64,000 nucleotides of DNA from Flavobacterium sp. Sd200 (GCF_009826935.1 NZ_WUMN01000001.1:248001-312000); one strand, 5' to 3'; counted from the stretch's first letter, positions 37,451 to 45,037 are shown. Made by a program: numbers and translations. Notes: generated by a model from the sequence alone, not told the origin.

Positions 37451-37990
37451 TTAATTATGCATGCTGAATTTTCTTTCAATGTCTTTGGCAAATTCAACAC
37501 CTTCTCTTTTTAGGTGTTTTTTTAGGAATAAGCCACCAAGTCCGTAGAAAGAGAATACAGCTTTTAAAAGCCGGTTTGGGTAATTTATACCAAACATGCA
37601 TACAAATTCACAGGTGTTTTCAGTAAGCGGTCTTATTTGCATTTCCCAGGGCACACCTACAGAAATTGGTACAAACCTCATGATATAGACATCAGATTTA
37701 GAAGATTGTAGCAGTATATGCCCTTTAGTTTCATAGCGCATAGCATAATGCTGAACTATCTGGTCGAAACCTATATTCTCTACATTGGTACTGTAAAGAA
37801 TTCCATTTTTTGTAAAGCTGTTCATGGCAATATGGGCGGGCGAATACGAAACATAATCTGTCTGTATCATTTCCCTGAACCATTTGCTAAGATCTATTTG
37901 CTCTGCTGGCAGGTTGATGGGAAAAGCAGCAACATATTGGTCGGCATATTTGGTCTGGACTGCTTTCTGATTTTTTAATACTGGTTTCAT
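37451..37990 (-). CDS. SRPBCC-like protein of unknown function
   Basis: 179 residues, no signal peptide. The alternating beta pattern (GHILLQSSKSDVYIMRFVPISVGVPWEMQIRPLTENTCEFVCMFGINYP) followed by a long C-terminal helix (LKKHLKREGVEFAKDIERKF) resembles START/SRPBCC hydrophobic-ligand folds. The call is by shape only; no catalytic residue is expected. It is first gene of the five-gene minus-strand operon driven by the promoter at 38059-38106. Confidence 0.6.
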   Translation of the reverse strand: MKPVLKNQKAVQTKYADQYVAAFPINLPAEQIDLSKWFREMIQTDYVSYSPAHIAMNSFTKNGILYSTNVENIGFDQIVQHYAMRYETKGHILLQSSKSDVYIMRFVPISVGVPWEMQIRPLTENTCEFVCMFGINYPNRLLKAVFSFYGLGGLFLKKHLKREGVEFAKDIERKFSMHN

Positions 37991-38058
37991 GATTGATAGT
38001 TGTTAGGTGGTTAAATTTTTATTGAATAAAGTGTTTGATTATCAGTTTGTTTACAAGG

Positions 38059-38106
38059 CAAAGTTATTGTGGAGGTTATTCAGATGCCATTGACTTTGGT
38101 TAAGAA
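38059..38106 (-). promoter_or_regulatory. Promoter module with FNR-like box, operon 37990
   Basis: Read on the minus strand: TTCTTAACCAAAGTCAATG (38106-38088), 21 bp, then TAACTTTG (38066-38059), a TAnnTTTG -7 element. The box contains the FNR-like dyad TTGAC-N4-GTTAA (38090-38103), centred about 42 bp before the expected start. There is no TTTG at -33, as expected if an activator supplies that contact. The same box and spacing recur at 41865-41912. Confidence 0.6.
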
Positions 38107-38138
38107 CATAACCTGTATCTAAATAAATTTTCGGCTTA

Positions 38139-38146
38139 TAATTTTG
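38139..38146 (+). promoter_or_regulatory. Candidate -7 element of the first Crp/Fnr gene
   Basis: TAATTTTG matches TAnnTTTG and lies about 50 bp before the ATG at 38198. A TTG start at 38144 would lie within it, which supports the later ATG. The divergent FNR-like box is about 46 bp upstream, so autoregulation is possible. Confidence 0.45.
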
Positions 38147-38197
38147 CTTGTTTACAGATTACCGTTAATTTTAAAGAACTATACAAATGGTAATTTT

Positions 38198-38773
38198 ATG
38201 GACCGGATCAAAGCCGTGATAACCTCTTTTGTAGCAATGCCCGATGAGGAGTATGAACGTATGCTGCCTCTGATAAATCGCATGACTATAAAGAAAGACG
38301 CCGACCTTTTACAACAGGGAGAGGTATGCCGTCATGTATATTTTATAGAATCGGGTTTTTTCAGGATGTTTTATGTTGACTATAAAGGCAATGAAATAAA
38401 CAGCAGGTTTTGTAAACCGGATGATTTTGTTGTTGATTTTGCCAGTTTTATTACAAGAAAACCTGCTCTTTATTACTGGAGAGCCATGGAAGACTCTACA
38501 GTTATTGCCTTAGCGCATGAAGAAATAGAAAAACTGTATGACAGCACTCCAAACTGGTCTAAATTTGGCAGGCTTATAGCAGAGTGGGGATACCTTTTTA
38601 TTATTAACAGGGAAGAGATGCTTCACTTTCAGACTCCTGAAGAGCGTTATGCAACCGTCCTCAAAAATGAACCCCACCTGTTCCAGAAAGTCTCCCAAAA
38701 CCAGCTTTCATCTTATATTGGTATCAAACCGGAGTCGTTAAGCAGACTTCGTAAAAGGATGCTGGGAAAGTAA
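38198..38773 (+). CDS. Crp/Fnr family regulator, FNR-like recognition helix
   Basis: 191 residues from the ATG at 38198. The N-terminal cyclic-nucleotide-binding-type barrel (about 15-110) has LLQQGEVCRHVYFIESGFFRMFY. A long dimer helix leads to a winged helix: VSQNQLSSYIGIKPESLSRLRKR. The recognition helix reads PESLSR, that is E-x-x-S-R as in FNR, with no Arg at the position that CRP uses for TGTGA. No FNR iron-sulfur Cys cluster and no Arg-Ser of the cAMP phosphate cassette are present, so the signal is unknown. It is divergent from the 37990 operon and faces the box it may bind. Confidence 0.82.
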   Translation: MDRIKAVITSFVAMPDEEYERMLPLINRMTIKKDADLLQQGEVCRHVYFIESGFFRMFYVDYKGNEINSRFCKPDDFVVDFASFITRKPALYYWRAMEDSTVIALAHEEIEKLYDSTPNWSKFGRLIAEWGYLFIINREEMLHFQTPEERYATVLKNEPHLFQKVSQNQLSSYIGIKPESLSRLRKRMLGK

Positions 38774-38790
38774 ATTGAATGAAGAATTAT

Positions 38791-39779
38791 TTAACCGAGA
38801 ATGCTGTTCAATTCAAAATTGATCAAACGAAGCTCTTCATCCTTCAGTTGTAGATTCATCGCCTCGGCATTACTAATTGCCTGTGATGCGTTTCTTGCAC
38901 CTGCAAGCACTACTGTTATTCCCGGCTGTAAGGTTGTCCATCGTAGTACAAGTTGTGCCAGGCTGCTACCTTTATCCTGAGCTATTGTTTCTATCCTGCT
39001 TAAGAATTCCTGAACTTTTTCCGGGTTAAATCTGCCAAAATAACTATTGCGATGATCATCAGACTTTAATTGTTCTCCCCTGAAATATTTACCGCTAAGC
39101 AATCCTCTTTCGAGCGGGCTATATGCAATGATCCCGATATTATTATCATTGCGGCTGGAATCACTTCCTGCTCTATGGCCTTGTTAAGCATGCTATATGG
39201 CATTTGATTGGATGCAATTGCTATCGATCTACGTGCTTTCAACATCTGGTCACTATTAAAATTACTCACCCCGGCTGCACGAATTTTACCCTGATCAACA
39301 AGTTTCTCAAGTGCTTCCATAGTTTCTTCAATAGGAGTAGTAGAATCAGGCCAGTGCAACTGTAAAAGGTCAATGTAGTCTGTGCCAAGGCGTTTAAGGC
39401 TTTCTTCTGCTTCTTTGATTACGTTCTCCTTAGATGCATATTTATAAATCGGGTAGCTCTTTCCATCGTGCTCCTGGTTCCACATAAAATCTCCACGCCC
39501 TTTATTGCTGCCGTCCCATACCATTCCAAATTTGGTAAGCAGCTGTAATTTAGACCGGTCAAGTCCTTTAATGGTTTCTCCAATAAGTTCCTCACTAAGG
39601 CCAAGGCCGTAAAAAGGCGCAGTATCTATAGTTGTAACTCCATTATCCAGAGACGCGAGAATAGCTGCTGATGCCTGTTTCTTCTCTGTACCACCCCACA
39701 TCGTACCTCCGATAGCAAAACTACCGTACGTAATTGCCGACAGTTGGAGATCTGAATCTCCTAATTTTCGATATTCCAT
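38791..39779 (-). pseudogene. Aldo/keto reductase with single frameshift
   Basis: An NAD(P)H-dependent aldehyde/ketone reductase of about 329 residues, otherwise intact. The N-terminal part (39779 down to about 39150) has MEYRKLGDSDLQLSAITYGS, DTAPFYGLGLSEELIG (catalytic Tyr), LLTKFG (Lys) and LLQLHWPDS (His). After VIPAA the frame breaks near 39150; the next frame resumes N-D-N-N-I-G-I-I-A-Y-S-P-L-E-R-G and continues through MLSGKYFRGEQ to the C-terminus. One missing base explains everything. It is 15 bp downstream of the old yellow enzyme gene. It could be a true mutation or a sequencing error. Confidence 0.85.
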
Positions 39780-39794
39780 TTCTAATTTCTTTAA

Positions 39795-40895
39795 TTATGA
39801 TACTTTTTTGTAAGTTTCCCAGTCTGTATAGCCATGGTTTCCCAAACCATAATGCAGCTCACGGTTTGGAGGTGTAAGCTCCCAGTTGTTCTGTAGGCGT
39901 TCCACTAAATCAGGATTAGAAATAAACGGTTCTCCAAATCCGGCAATATCAATTGTCCCGTCATTGATAAGTTGTTCAGACAATTTTCTGTTCATACTTC
40001 CTGCCAGGATAATTACTCCGTCATACCACGAACGAAAGCGTTCAATAAATCCATTAGGTAATGCATGGCTGCCTTTTGACAGTTGATCCATCAGGTGGAT
40101 GTATACTATATTTCTTTTGGCTAATTCTTTTGCGAGATATTGATATGTAGCCTCTATTTCTTCATAATGAGGTAAATCTCCAAGACCTCCGTAAGGTGTA
40201 AGTCTTATGCCTACTTTATCATTTCCAATAGCTTCTATTGTAGCGTCAATGGCCTCAAGTAAAAACCTCGACCTGTTTTCTATGTTGCCGCCATACTCAT
40301 CTGTACGGTTATTAACAAAAGGATTCAGGAATTGCTCTATCAGGTAGCCATTTGCACCATGTAGTTCTACGCCGTCAAATCCGGCTTCTGTTGCATTTTT
40401 TGCAGCGTTGGCAAAATCGTTTACTACCTGTTTTATTTCTAAAGTAGATAATGCCCTTGGTTTTGATGAAATTATTGGACCTTCTTTTCCGTTTTCATCA
40501 TATCCCCAGGCATATGAGTTTATAGCCTGAATATCTGATGGCCCTACAGGAGCTATTCCGCCGGGTTGGTTCGAGGTATGCGACACTCTTCCCACATGCC
40601 ATAACTGAGTAAAAATGATACTTCCTTTTTCATGGACTGCTTTAGTAACTTTTTTCTATCCTTCAACCTGTTCCGGTGTGTAAAGCCCCGGAATATAGAG
40701 CACACCTTTAGCAGTATCAGAAATAGCGGTTCCTTCGGTTATTATTAATCCTGCATCTGCGCGCTGTGCATAGTATAGTGCATTATTTTCATTCGGTATA
40801 CCGTCTTCGTTTCTGGCTCTTGTCATAGGAGCCATTGATATACGGTTTTTCAGTTGTAACGAACCGATCTTTACGGGTTCAAAAATATTTTTCAT
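39795..40895 (-). pseudogene. Old yellow enzyme (alkene reductase) with in-frame TAG
   Basis: FMN-dependent NAD(P)H:alkene reductase (NemA/OYE family) acting on alpha,beta-unsaturated carbonyls and nitro compounds. From the ATG at 40895: MKNIFEPVKIGSLQLKNRIS, MAPMTRARN, then TAG at 40658-40656. After the stop the frame continues KKVTKAVHEKGSIIFTQLWHVGRVSH, GFDGVELHGANGYLIEQFL and GSMNRKLSEQL. Relatives read QVEGWKKV at this spot, so TGG (Trp) became TAG. The 366-codon frame is otherwise complete. Reinitiation downstream cannot rebuild the FMN site. It is preceded by a 32-bp palindrome after the DJ-1 gene. Confidence 0.85.
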
Positions 40896-40930
40896 GTCTA
40901 AATTTTTTATCACGTTAAGTCTTGTTTCAG

Positions 40931-40962
40931 ATTCCGGGAGATAGCCGGCTATCTCCCGGAAT
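40931..40962. repeat. 32-bp perfect palindrome between DJ-1 gene and OYE
   Basis: ATTCCGGGAGATAGCC (40931-40946) is exactly complementary to 40947-40962. It sits 10 bp after the DJ-1 stop. T runs occur only on the plus-strand side, so for the minus-strand transcript it is a hairpin without a U tract. It more likely stabilises or processes the mRNA, or partly attenuates the downstream genes. Confidence 0.8.
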
Positions 40963-40972
40963 CATTTTTTTA

Positions 40973-41788
40973 TTATTTTTTTGTGAGCCAGTTTTCAACA
41001 GCCTTAGAGAAATCAGCTACATCTATTGGGTGTCTGCTGGTTATAATATTTCCGTCAGTAACTACAGGTACATCATATACAATTCCTCCTGCATTTTTAA
41101 GATCGGACTGAATATTCCAGTAGCCTGTTAATTTTCTGCCTTTAAGAATATCTGCCGAAGCAAGTACCACAGGAGCGTGACAAATGGCAGCAATCAACTT
41201 TCCTGATTTATTGAAATCCTGAATGAATTTGATCACATCTTTGTCGTAACGAAGGTTATCCGGGTTCCAGGCACCCCCGGGAATAAATACTGCGTCATAA
41301 TCACTCACTTTTATCTGGTCTGCAGTACGGTCAAATTTGATCCATCCTACAGGCTGTAAGTATTGAATAGCCATTATGTGTGTCTTGGCCATTTCAGGGC
41401 TGCTAAGGCCATATCGGGCAGGGGCAGGATTATATTTTGGTGCTATAATATCTACCTGTGCACCAAGCTCCTTAAAATACCATACTGGTCCGGTTAATTC
41501 AATTTCTTCAAATCCGTCGGCCGCAAGCACGGCAATTCTTTTACCTTTTAATACGTTCCTGTCTTTTACAGGAGTAAAGAAGAAAGCCCTCAGAGCTTCA
41601 TTACCGGGTGCATTTAGTAATGCTGATACCGGCATCACCGAAACTACTGAAGGCGTAGCTAATTGATTCATTACTGTCAGTTCGTGGTCAGTAACCTGGT
41701 TTGCATGGACTTTTACCTGTGCATTTGAACTAATTGCTATAAATGCACTGAAAAAAACTGTTGCGAAGATTTGTTTTAAATTTTTCAT
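40973..41788 (-). CDS. Exported DJ-1/PfpI family protein
   Basis: 271 residues. A signal peptide (MKNLKQIFATVFFSAFIAISSNAQ) is followed by a linker (25-83) and a DJ-1/PfpI domain. The nucleophile is Cys203 in AAICHAP with His204 next to it; the acidic residues Glu94/Glu95 lie in DGFEEIE. This matches the YhbO/PfpI-type glyoxalase/deglycase or stress-protein pattern. The signal peptide is unusual for this mostly cytosolic family. It is first gene of the operon DJ-1, OYE, AKR, driven by the 41865-41912 module. Confidence 0.85.
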   Translation of the reverse strand: MKNLKQIFATVFFSAFIAISSNAQVKVHANQVTDHELTVMNQLATPSVVSVMPVSALLNAPGNEALRAFFFTPVKDRNVLKGKRIAVLAADGFEEIELTGPVWYFKELGAQVDIIAPKYNPAPARYGLSSPEMAKTHIMAIQYLQPVGWIKFDRTADQIKVSDYDAVFIPGGAWNPDNLRYDKDVIKFIQDFNKSGKLIAAICHAPVVLASADILKGRKLTGYWNIQSDLKNAGGIVYDVPVVTDGNIITSRHPIDVADFSKAVENWLTKK

Positions 41789-41864
41789 GATACGTTTCTT
41801 TTTATTATTAATAATGGTTTTTGATTTTTTTTGTTTTTTTATCTGATTTATAATATGTTATTGG

Positions 41865-41912
41865 CAAATGTAGTTGTGTTCCTGCGGATGCTTCATTGAC
41901 TTTGGTTAAGAA
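41865..41912 (-). promoter_or_regulatory. Promoter module with FNR-like box, DJ-1 operon
   Basis: On the minus strand: TTCTTAACCAAAGTCAATG (41912-41894), 21 bp, then TACATTTG (41872-41865). Box, spacing and orientation equal those at 38059-38106, while the 21-bp spacers differ. The FNR-like dyad TTGAC-N4-GTTAA is at 41896-41909. It lies 11 bp after the stop of the fusion gene and 77 bp before the DJ-1 ATG. No -33 TTTG. Confidence 0.6.
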
Positions 41913-41922
41913 TACATCAATG

Positions 41923-43344
41923 CTATTCTCTTGTCATTGGAGCAAATTCTATTAATGTATGTAGTCCGTTTTGGAATGGTTGCCCCTCAATGCTTGTATT
42001 TAAATAATCGATAACAGGCTGGATGGGAGGGAAGTTCAAATGGTATTGAAAGGCATCTTGTCCTCTAAATTTTTCATAAGTTACAAAGTGAGTACCATCA
42101 CCTTCTATCTCACTTAACTGATAGGTAACTACCCCCGGCTCACTTCGAAACTGAGGCATTGCTGTATGATAAGTATCTTTAAAGTTTTGCTGGGTACCTG
42201 CTTTGGCATCAACAAAAAGCATTATAACAATTTGTTTGTCTTCTTTTTTAGAAGCTTTACGCCATTGTTCTTTGTTTAATGGCTCAAGGTCTTTTAGCAG
42301 ATATTCCTTCGTAGTTTTGGCAAGTGCTTTTTTAGAAAGAGCAGTTACTGTTTGGGCCTGTTCATTTTTTTCAAAAGCATCCAGATGTTTTTTACTGTTC
42401 CATCTTTCTATAACCCAAAGTATAGATGGTTTATCCTGCTCATAATAAGCTTCAGCCATAATGTTGTTTTGATTTGCCAGAGCAGATGAGACATAGTTAC
42501 CAAGGGCTTTTTGGAATTCAGCAACCTGTTGAGGTTTTACTTCATAGCGTGTTATACGTGCAAAAAGATTATTGCTGTTAAGTAACTGTAGTACTGCTTC
42601 ACCAACTGCTTTTGCAGATTGTGGGTTTTGTCCTGTTACCAGGCGCTGGTCTGTTACTACATGTGATTGCCAAAGTCCTGATTTTTCAAATTTGGCACCT
42701 CTTTCTATCAATTTCAGTTCTAATAGAAACGGAACAACTTTATCCAGTTTAACTGCTGTTTCTTCTTGGTTAGTAAAAGCATTTACTTTTTTACCGTCAA
42801 CAAGGTATTTACCGTTAGATAGTTTGATATTTAGCAAACCTGCCGGCCCATGACATACAGCGCTTACTATACCTTTGTTTTCATATATTCTCGCTGCTAT
42901 TGCTGCCAGTTCTTTGTTTTCAGGAAAATCCCACATCGCTCCATGTCCGCCGGCATAATGTATAGCTACATAGGTGTCCGCATTTACTTCGGATGGTTTT
43001 AGTGTGTTTTCTATTTTACTTCTGTATAGTTTGTTTTCCCAAAATTTCCTGTTTACAGGATCGCTAAGATTAAAGCCATCTACTGGCGCCTTACCACCTT
43101 TTGGACTTACAAAATCAATTTCATATCCTGCATTGACCAGTATTTCCCATGGATGTGATACTTCCGAAAGGTAAAAACCTGTGTGTTCGCCTGTATTTCC
43201 TTTTTTGTCATGACTGGTAACAACAAATAAAATCTTTTTCATGGTGTGCGTATTTCCTGCTTTCATAACATTTGTAGTTGTTATGAGAATGATAATTATG
43301 GCTACTGCCTTTTTAAGTACAGTTATAAGCGTATTAGTTTTCAT
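41923..43344 (-). CDS. Exported DJ-1/PfpI to ABM-ABM fusion protein
   Basis: 473 residues. An N-terminal signal-like helix (9-29). A DJ-1/PfpI domain of the Hsp31 type (about 35-257) has the nucleophile Cys164-His165 in SAVCHGPAGL and the AGGHGAMWDF motif. Two antibiotic-biosynthesis-monooxygenase-type ferredoxin-like domains follow: about 261-345 (FARITRYEVKPQQVAEFQKAL) and about 372-470 (VIMLFVDAKAGTQQNFKDTYHTA). ABM domains oxidise or bind quinones and other aromatics. The combination implies an electrophile or quinone-handling envelope enzyme. It has a CRP-type palindrome 88 bp upstream. Confidence 0.8.
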   Translation of the reverse strand: MKTNTLITVLKKAVAIIIILITTTNVMKAGNTHTMKKILFVVTSHDKKGNTGEHTGFYLSEVSHPWEILVNAGYEIDFVSPKGGKAPVDGFNLSDPVNRKFWENKLYRSKIENTLKPSEVNADTYVAIHYAGGHGAMWDFPENKELAAIAARIYENKGIVSAVCHGPAGLLNIKLSNGKYLVDGKKVNAFTNQEETAVKLDKVVPFLLELKLIERGAKFEKSGLWQSHVVTDQRLVTGQNPQSAKAVGEAVLQLLNSNNLFARITRYEVKPQQVAEFQKALGNYVSSALANQNNIMAEAYYEQDKPSILWVIERWNSKKHLDAFEKNEQAQTVTALSKKALAKTTKEYLLKDLEPLNKEQWRKASKKEDKQIVIMLFVDAKAGTQQNFKDTYHTAMPQFRSEPGVVTYQLSEIEGDGTHFVTYEKFRGQDAFQYHLNFPPIQPVIDYLNTSIEGQPFQNGLHTLIEFAPMTRE

Positions 43345-43426
43345 ATTTTATTTTTTTAATATGGTTCTGATTACTGTTACAAAGTTCTTTTGTTACAGCC
43401 GCATAGAGGTTGATTGGACTCACTTT
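43345..43426. other. Leader region of the fusion gene
   Basis: Together with the following elements this makes up a 314-bp gap. GAACTTTG on the minus strand (43387-43380) is a near match to TAnnTTTG and could be the -7 element; the CRP palindrome is centred about 56 bp from it. Confidence 0.3.
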
Positions 43427-43452
43427 AAAACTGTGATTTGAATCACAGTTTT
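43427..43452 (-). promoter_or_regulatory. CRP-type palindromic operator upstream of the fusion gene
   Basis: A 12-bp perfect arm pair, AAAACTGTGATT and AATCACAGTTTT, separated by TG. The core at 43432-43447 is TGTGATTTGAATCACA, the classical TGTGA-N6-TCACA consensus. It is about 88 bp before the fusion gene ATG, consistent with an upstream activator position. No terminator role is apparent. Confidence 0.65.
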
Positions 43453-43528
43453 ATAATCAGCCAGAGTGATTATCTAACATATTTCACCCCAATGCTATAG
43501 TTTTATTTCAAAACTGCACTGAATATTA

Positions 43529-43627
43529 GTGTGTTATATATGTAAGCGTATTGAAGCTAAAAGCGAAGAATTATTGGCTCAGGTCAAAGATGATGGTATG
43601 AAGCAGCAGATTTTTTTTGGCTTATAA
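43529..43627 (+). pseudogene. Possible coding remnant
   Basis: A 32-codon frame from a GTG, ending in RIEAKSEELLAQVKDDG, then MKQQIFFGL and TAA. Its amino-acid make-up is protein-like (helical, charged), and it sits in an otherwise empty gap. There is no start signal and I do not recognise it. It may be the tail of a lost gene or chance. Confidence 0.2.
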
Positions 43628-43658
43628 TAAGTAAAAATAAAAAAGGGTAGAAAATTTG

Positions 43659-44228
43659 CTACTGATTGTTCGAATACAGTCGGCTTAAAGTTTCGCGGCT
43701 AACTCCCAGATATTCTGCTATGTATTTTTTAGGTATTTTTTGCATTATTGTAGGGTAAAGTCCTGCAAATTCTTCATATCGCTGTTTAGGATTTCCTGAA
43801 AGGAGCGACATAATCCTGCGTTGCTGGGCCGAATACCCTTTAGTAAGCTTCATCCTGAAAAAATGTTCCATTTTATGAAGTTCAGAGGCTAATTGTTCCC
43901 TGGCAAAAAGTGTCAGGCATACCACTTCGGCATCTTCCATACATACAATGTTGATCTTTGATTCTGTTTGGTTAAAAAAAGCATTGTAATCTGAAAGCCA
44001 CCAGTTTTCAAGAGCGAACTGGATTATATGTTCACGTCCATCCTCATCAAGATAAAAGGCCCTAAAAATCCCTTTAATTATCCAGTATTCACAAGCAACC
44101 TTATCTCCTTCCTGAATTAGGTATTGATGTTTACGTACTTTTTTCTCAGTAAAGAATGTCTTTATATATTCAAATTCTTCATTTGATACAGGTGTAATTT
44201 CTTCGATATGAGTTCTTAGTCTTTCCAT
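43659..44228 (-). CDS. Crp/Fnr family regulator, CRP-like recognition helix
   Basis: 189 residues. The N-terminal barrel (about 20-125) includes LIQEGDKVACEYWIIKGIFRAFYLDEDG. The C-terminal winged helix has IPKKYIAEYLGVSRETLSRLYS. The recognition helix SRETLSR keeps the Arg, Glu and Arg that CRP uses for TGTGA. No cAMP phosphate cassette Arg-Ser is visible (TESKINIV at that place) and no FNR Cys cluster, so the effector is unknown. It is separated by 314 bp from the fusion gene, whose palindrome it probably reads. Confidence 0.82.
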   Translation of the reverse strand: MERLRTHIEEITPVSNEEFEYIKTFFTEKKVRKHQYLIQEGDKVACEYWIIKGIFRAFYLDEDGREHIIQFALENWWLSDYNAFFNQTESKINIVCMEDAEVVCLTLFAREQLASELHKMEHFFRMKLTKGYSAQQRRIMSLLSGNPKQRYEEFAGLYPTIMQKIPKKYIAEYLGVSRETLSRLYSNNQ

Positions 44229-44323
44229 CTAAACATTTCAGGTTATAGAGCTAAATCTAAATCTAAAAAGGATTATTAAAGTTAGTAAAAAACTTAATAT
44301 TTTAAGGTTATTTCAGTAAAGTG

Positions 44324-45010
44324 CTATCCGGCTTTGTTTATTGCCGTTTTCAGTTTATTTTGTATGTCTTCGCCTGATACCTGTACAAACCTTATTATAC
44401 CTTTTTTGTCAATAACTATGCTGGTTGGCCAACTTGTTATATTGTAGTCTTGGCTCACTTTAAATGAATCGTGTACGATTGTGTATCCAAATTCGCGCTT
44501 TTCCAGGAACGTAGTTATTTTTGCAGCCTTGTCAGTTGCCAGTGCCAAAAACACAATATCCTTGCCTTTATACTTTTCTACAAGTTGATTGAGCTCAGGA
44601 ATTTCGCGAATACAAGGCTCGCAGGAGGTAAACCAAAAGTTGAGCGCTACAATTTTTCCGCGCAAGTCTTTTAATGACCATTTTTTTCCGTTAAGATCTG
44701 TAATTTCAAATTGAGGAGCTGCATTTCCAACCATCGCATTCAGGGCTTTGATTGCTTCAGCTTCCTTCTTAAATTCCTCGTCGGTTTTCCTTACAAGATA
44801 GATGATTTCTTTTTCATTCTCTTTGCGACGAAATAGCACTCGGTCTTCACCTCCCCAGGCATTTTTAAGACTGTCAAGTTTTCCATATTTTAGTTCTTTT
44901 CCATTTGGAAGCACCATTTTTGTCATTATTATTTCTCCATCAGAATTTTCCTGTGCCGATGCAGTGCTTCCTAAAAGCATTACTGTTGCCATAAATAGAT
45001 AATTTTTCAT
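44324..45010 (-). CDS. TlpA-like thioredoxin-fold protein
   Basis: 228 residues from the ATG at 45010 (MKNYLFMATVMLLGSTASAQ, signal peptide). Residues 95-228 form an AhpC/TSA-TlpA thioredoxin fold with active site Cys130-Glu-Pro-Cys133 (NFWFTSCEPC) and the cis-Pro region ITSWPTSIVID. Known role: periplasmic disulphide reduction or cytochrome c maturation-like redox. The N-terminal 75 residues are of unknown fold. It is divergent from a sensor kinase with shared GTTAAC boxes between. Confidence 0.88.
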   Translation of the reverse strand: MKNYLFMATVMLLGSTASAQENSDGEIIMTKMVLPNGKELKYGKLDSLKNAWGGEDRVLFRRKENEKEIIYLVRKTDEEFKKEAEAIKALNAMVGNAAPQFEITDLNGKKWSLKDLRGKIVALNFWFTSCEPCIREIPELNQLVEKYKGKDIVFLALATDKAAKITTFLEKREFGYTIVHDSFKVSQDYNITSWPTSIVIDKKGIIRFVQVSGEDIQNKLKTAINKAG

Positions 45011-45037
45011 TGTATATGTTATTAAAAGATTACATAG

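Noticed and set aside
38144..38197. Earlier TTG start for the first Crp/Fnr gene
   Set aside because: The TTG lies inside the TAATTTTG -7 element; the ATG at 38198 gives the normal 191-residue protein.
39148..39152. Programmed frameshift in the aldo/keto reductase
   Set aside because: No slippery heptamer or downstream pseudoknot is evident, and the neighbouring gene has an independent nonsense lesion, so mutation or sequencing error is the simpler explanation.
40656..40658. TAG as pyrrolysine or readthrough codon in the old yellow enzyme
   Set aside because: Family members have Trp here, no pyrrolysine genes are seen, and flavobacteria use standard decoding.
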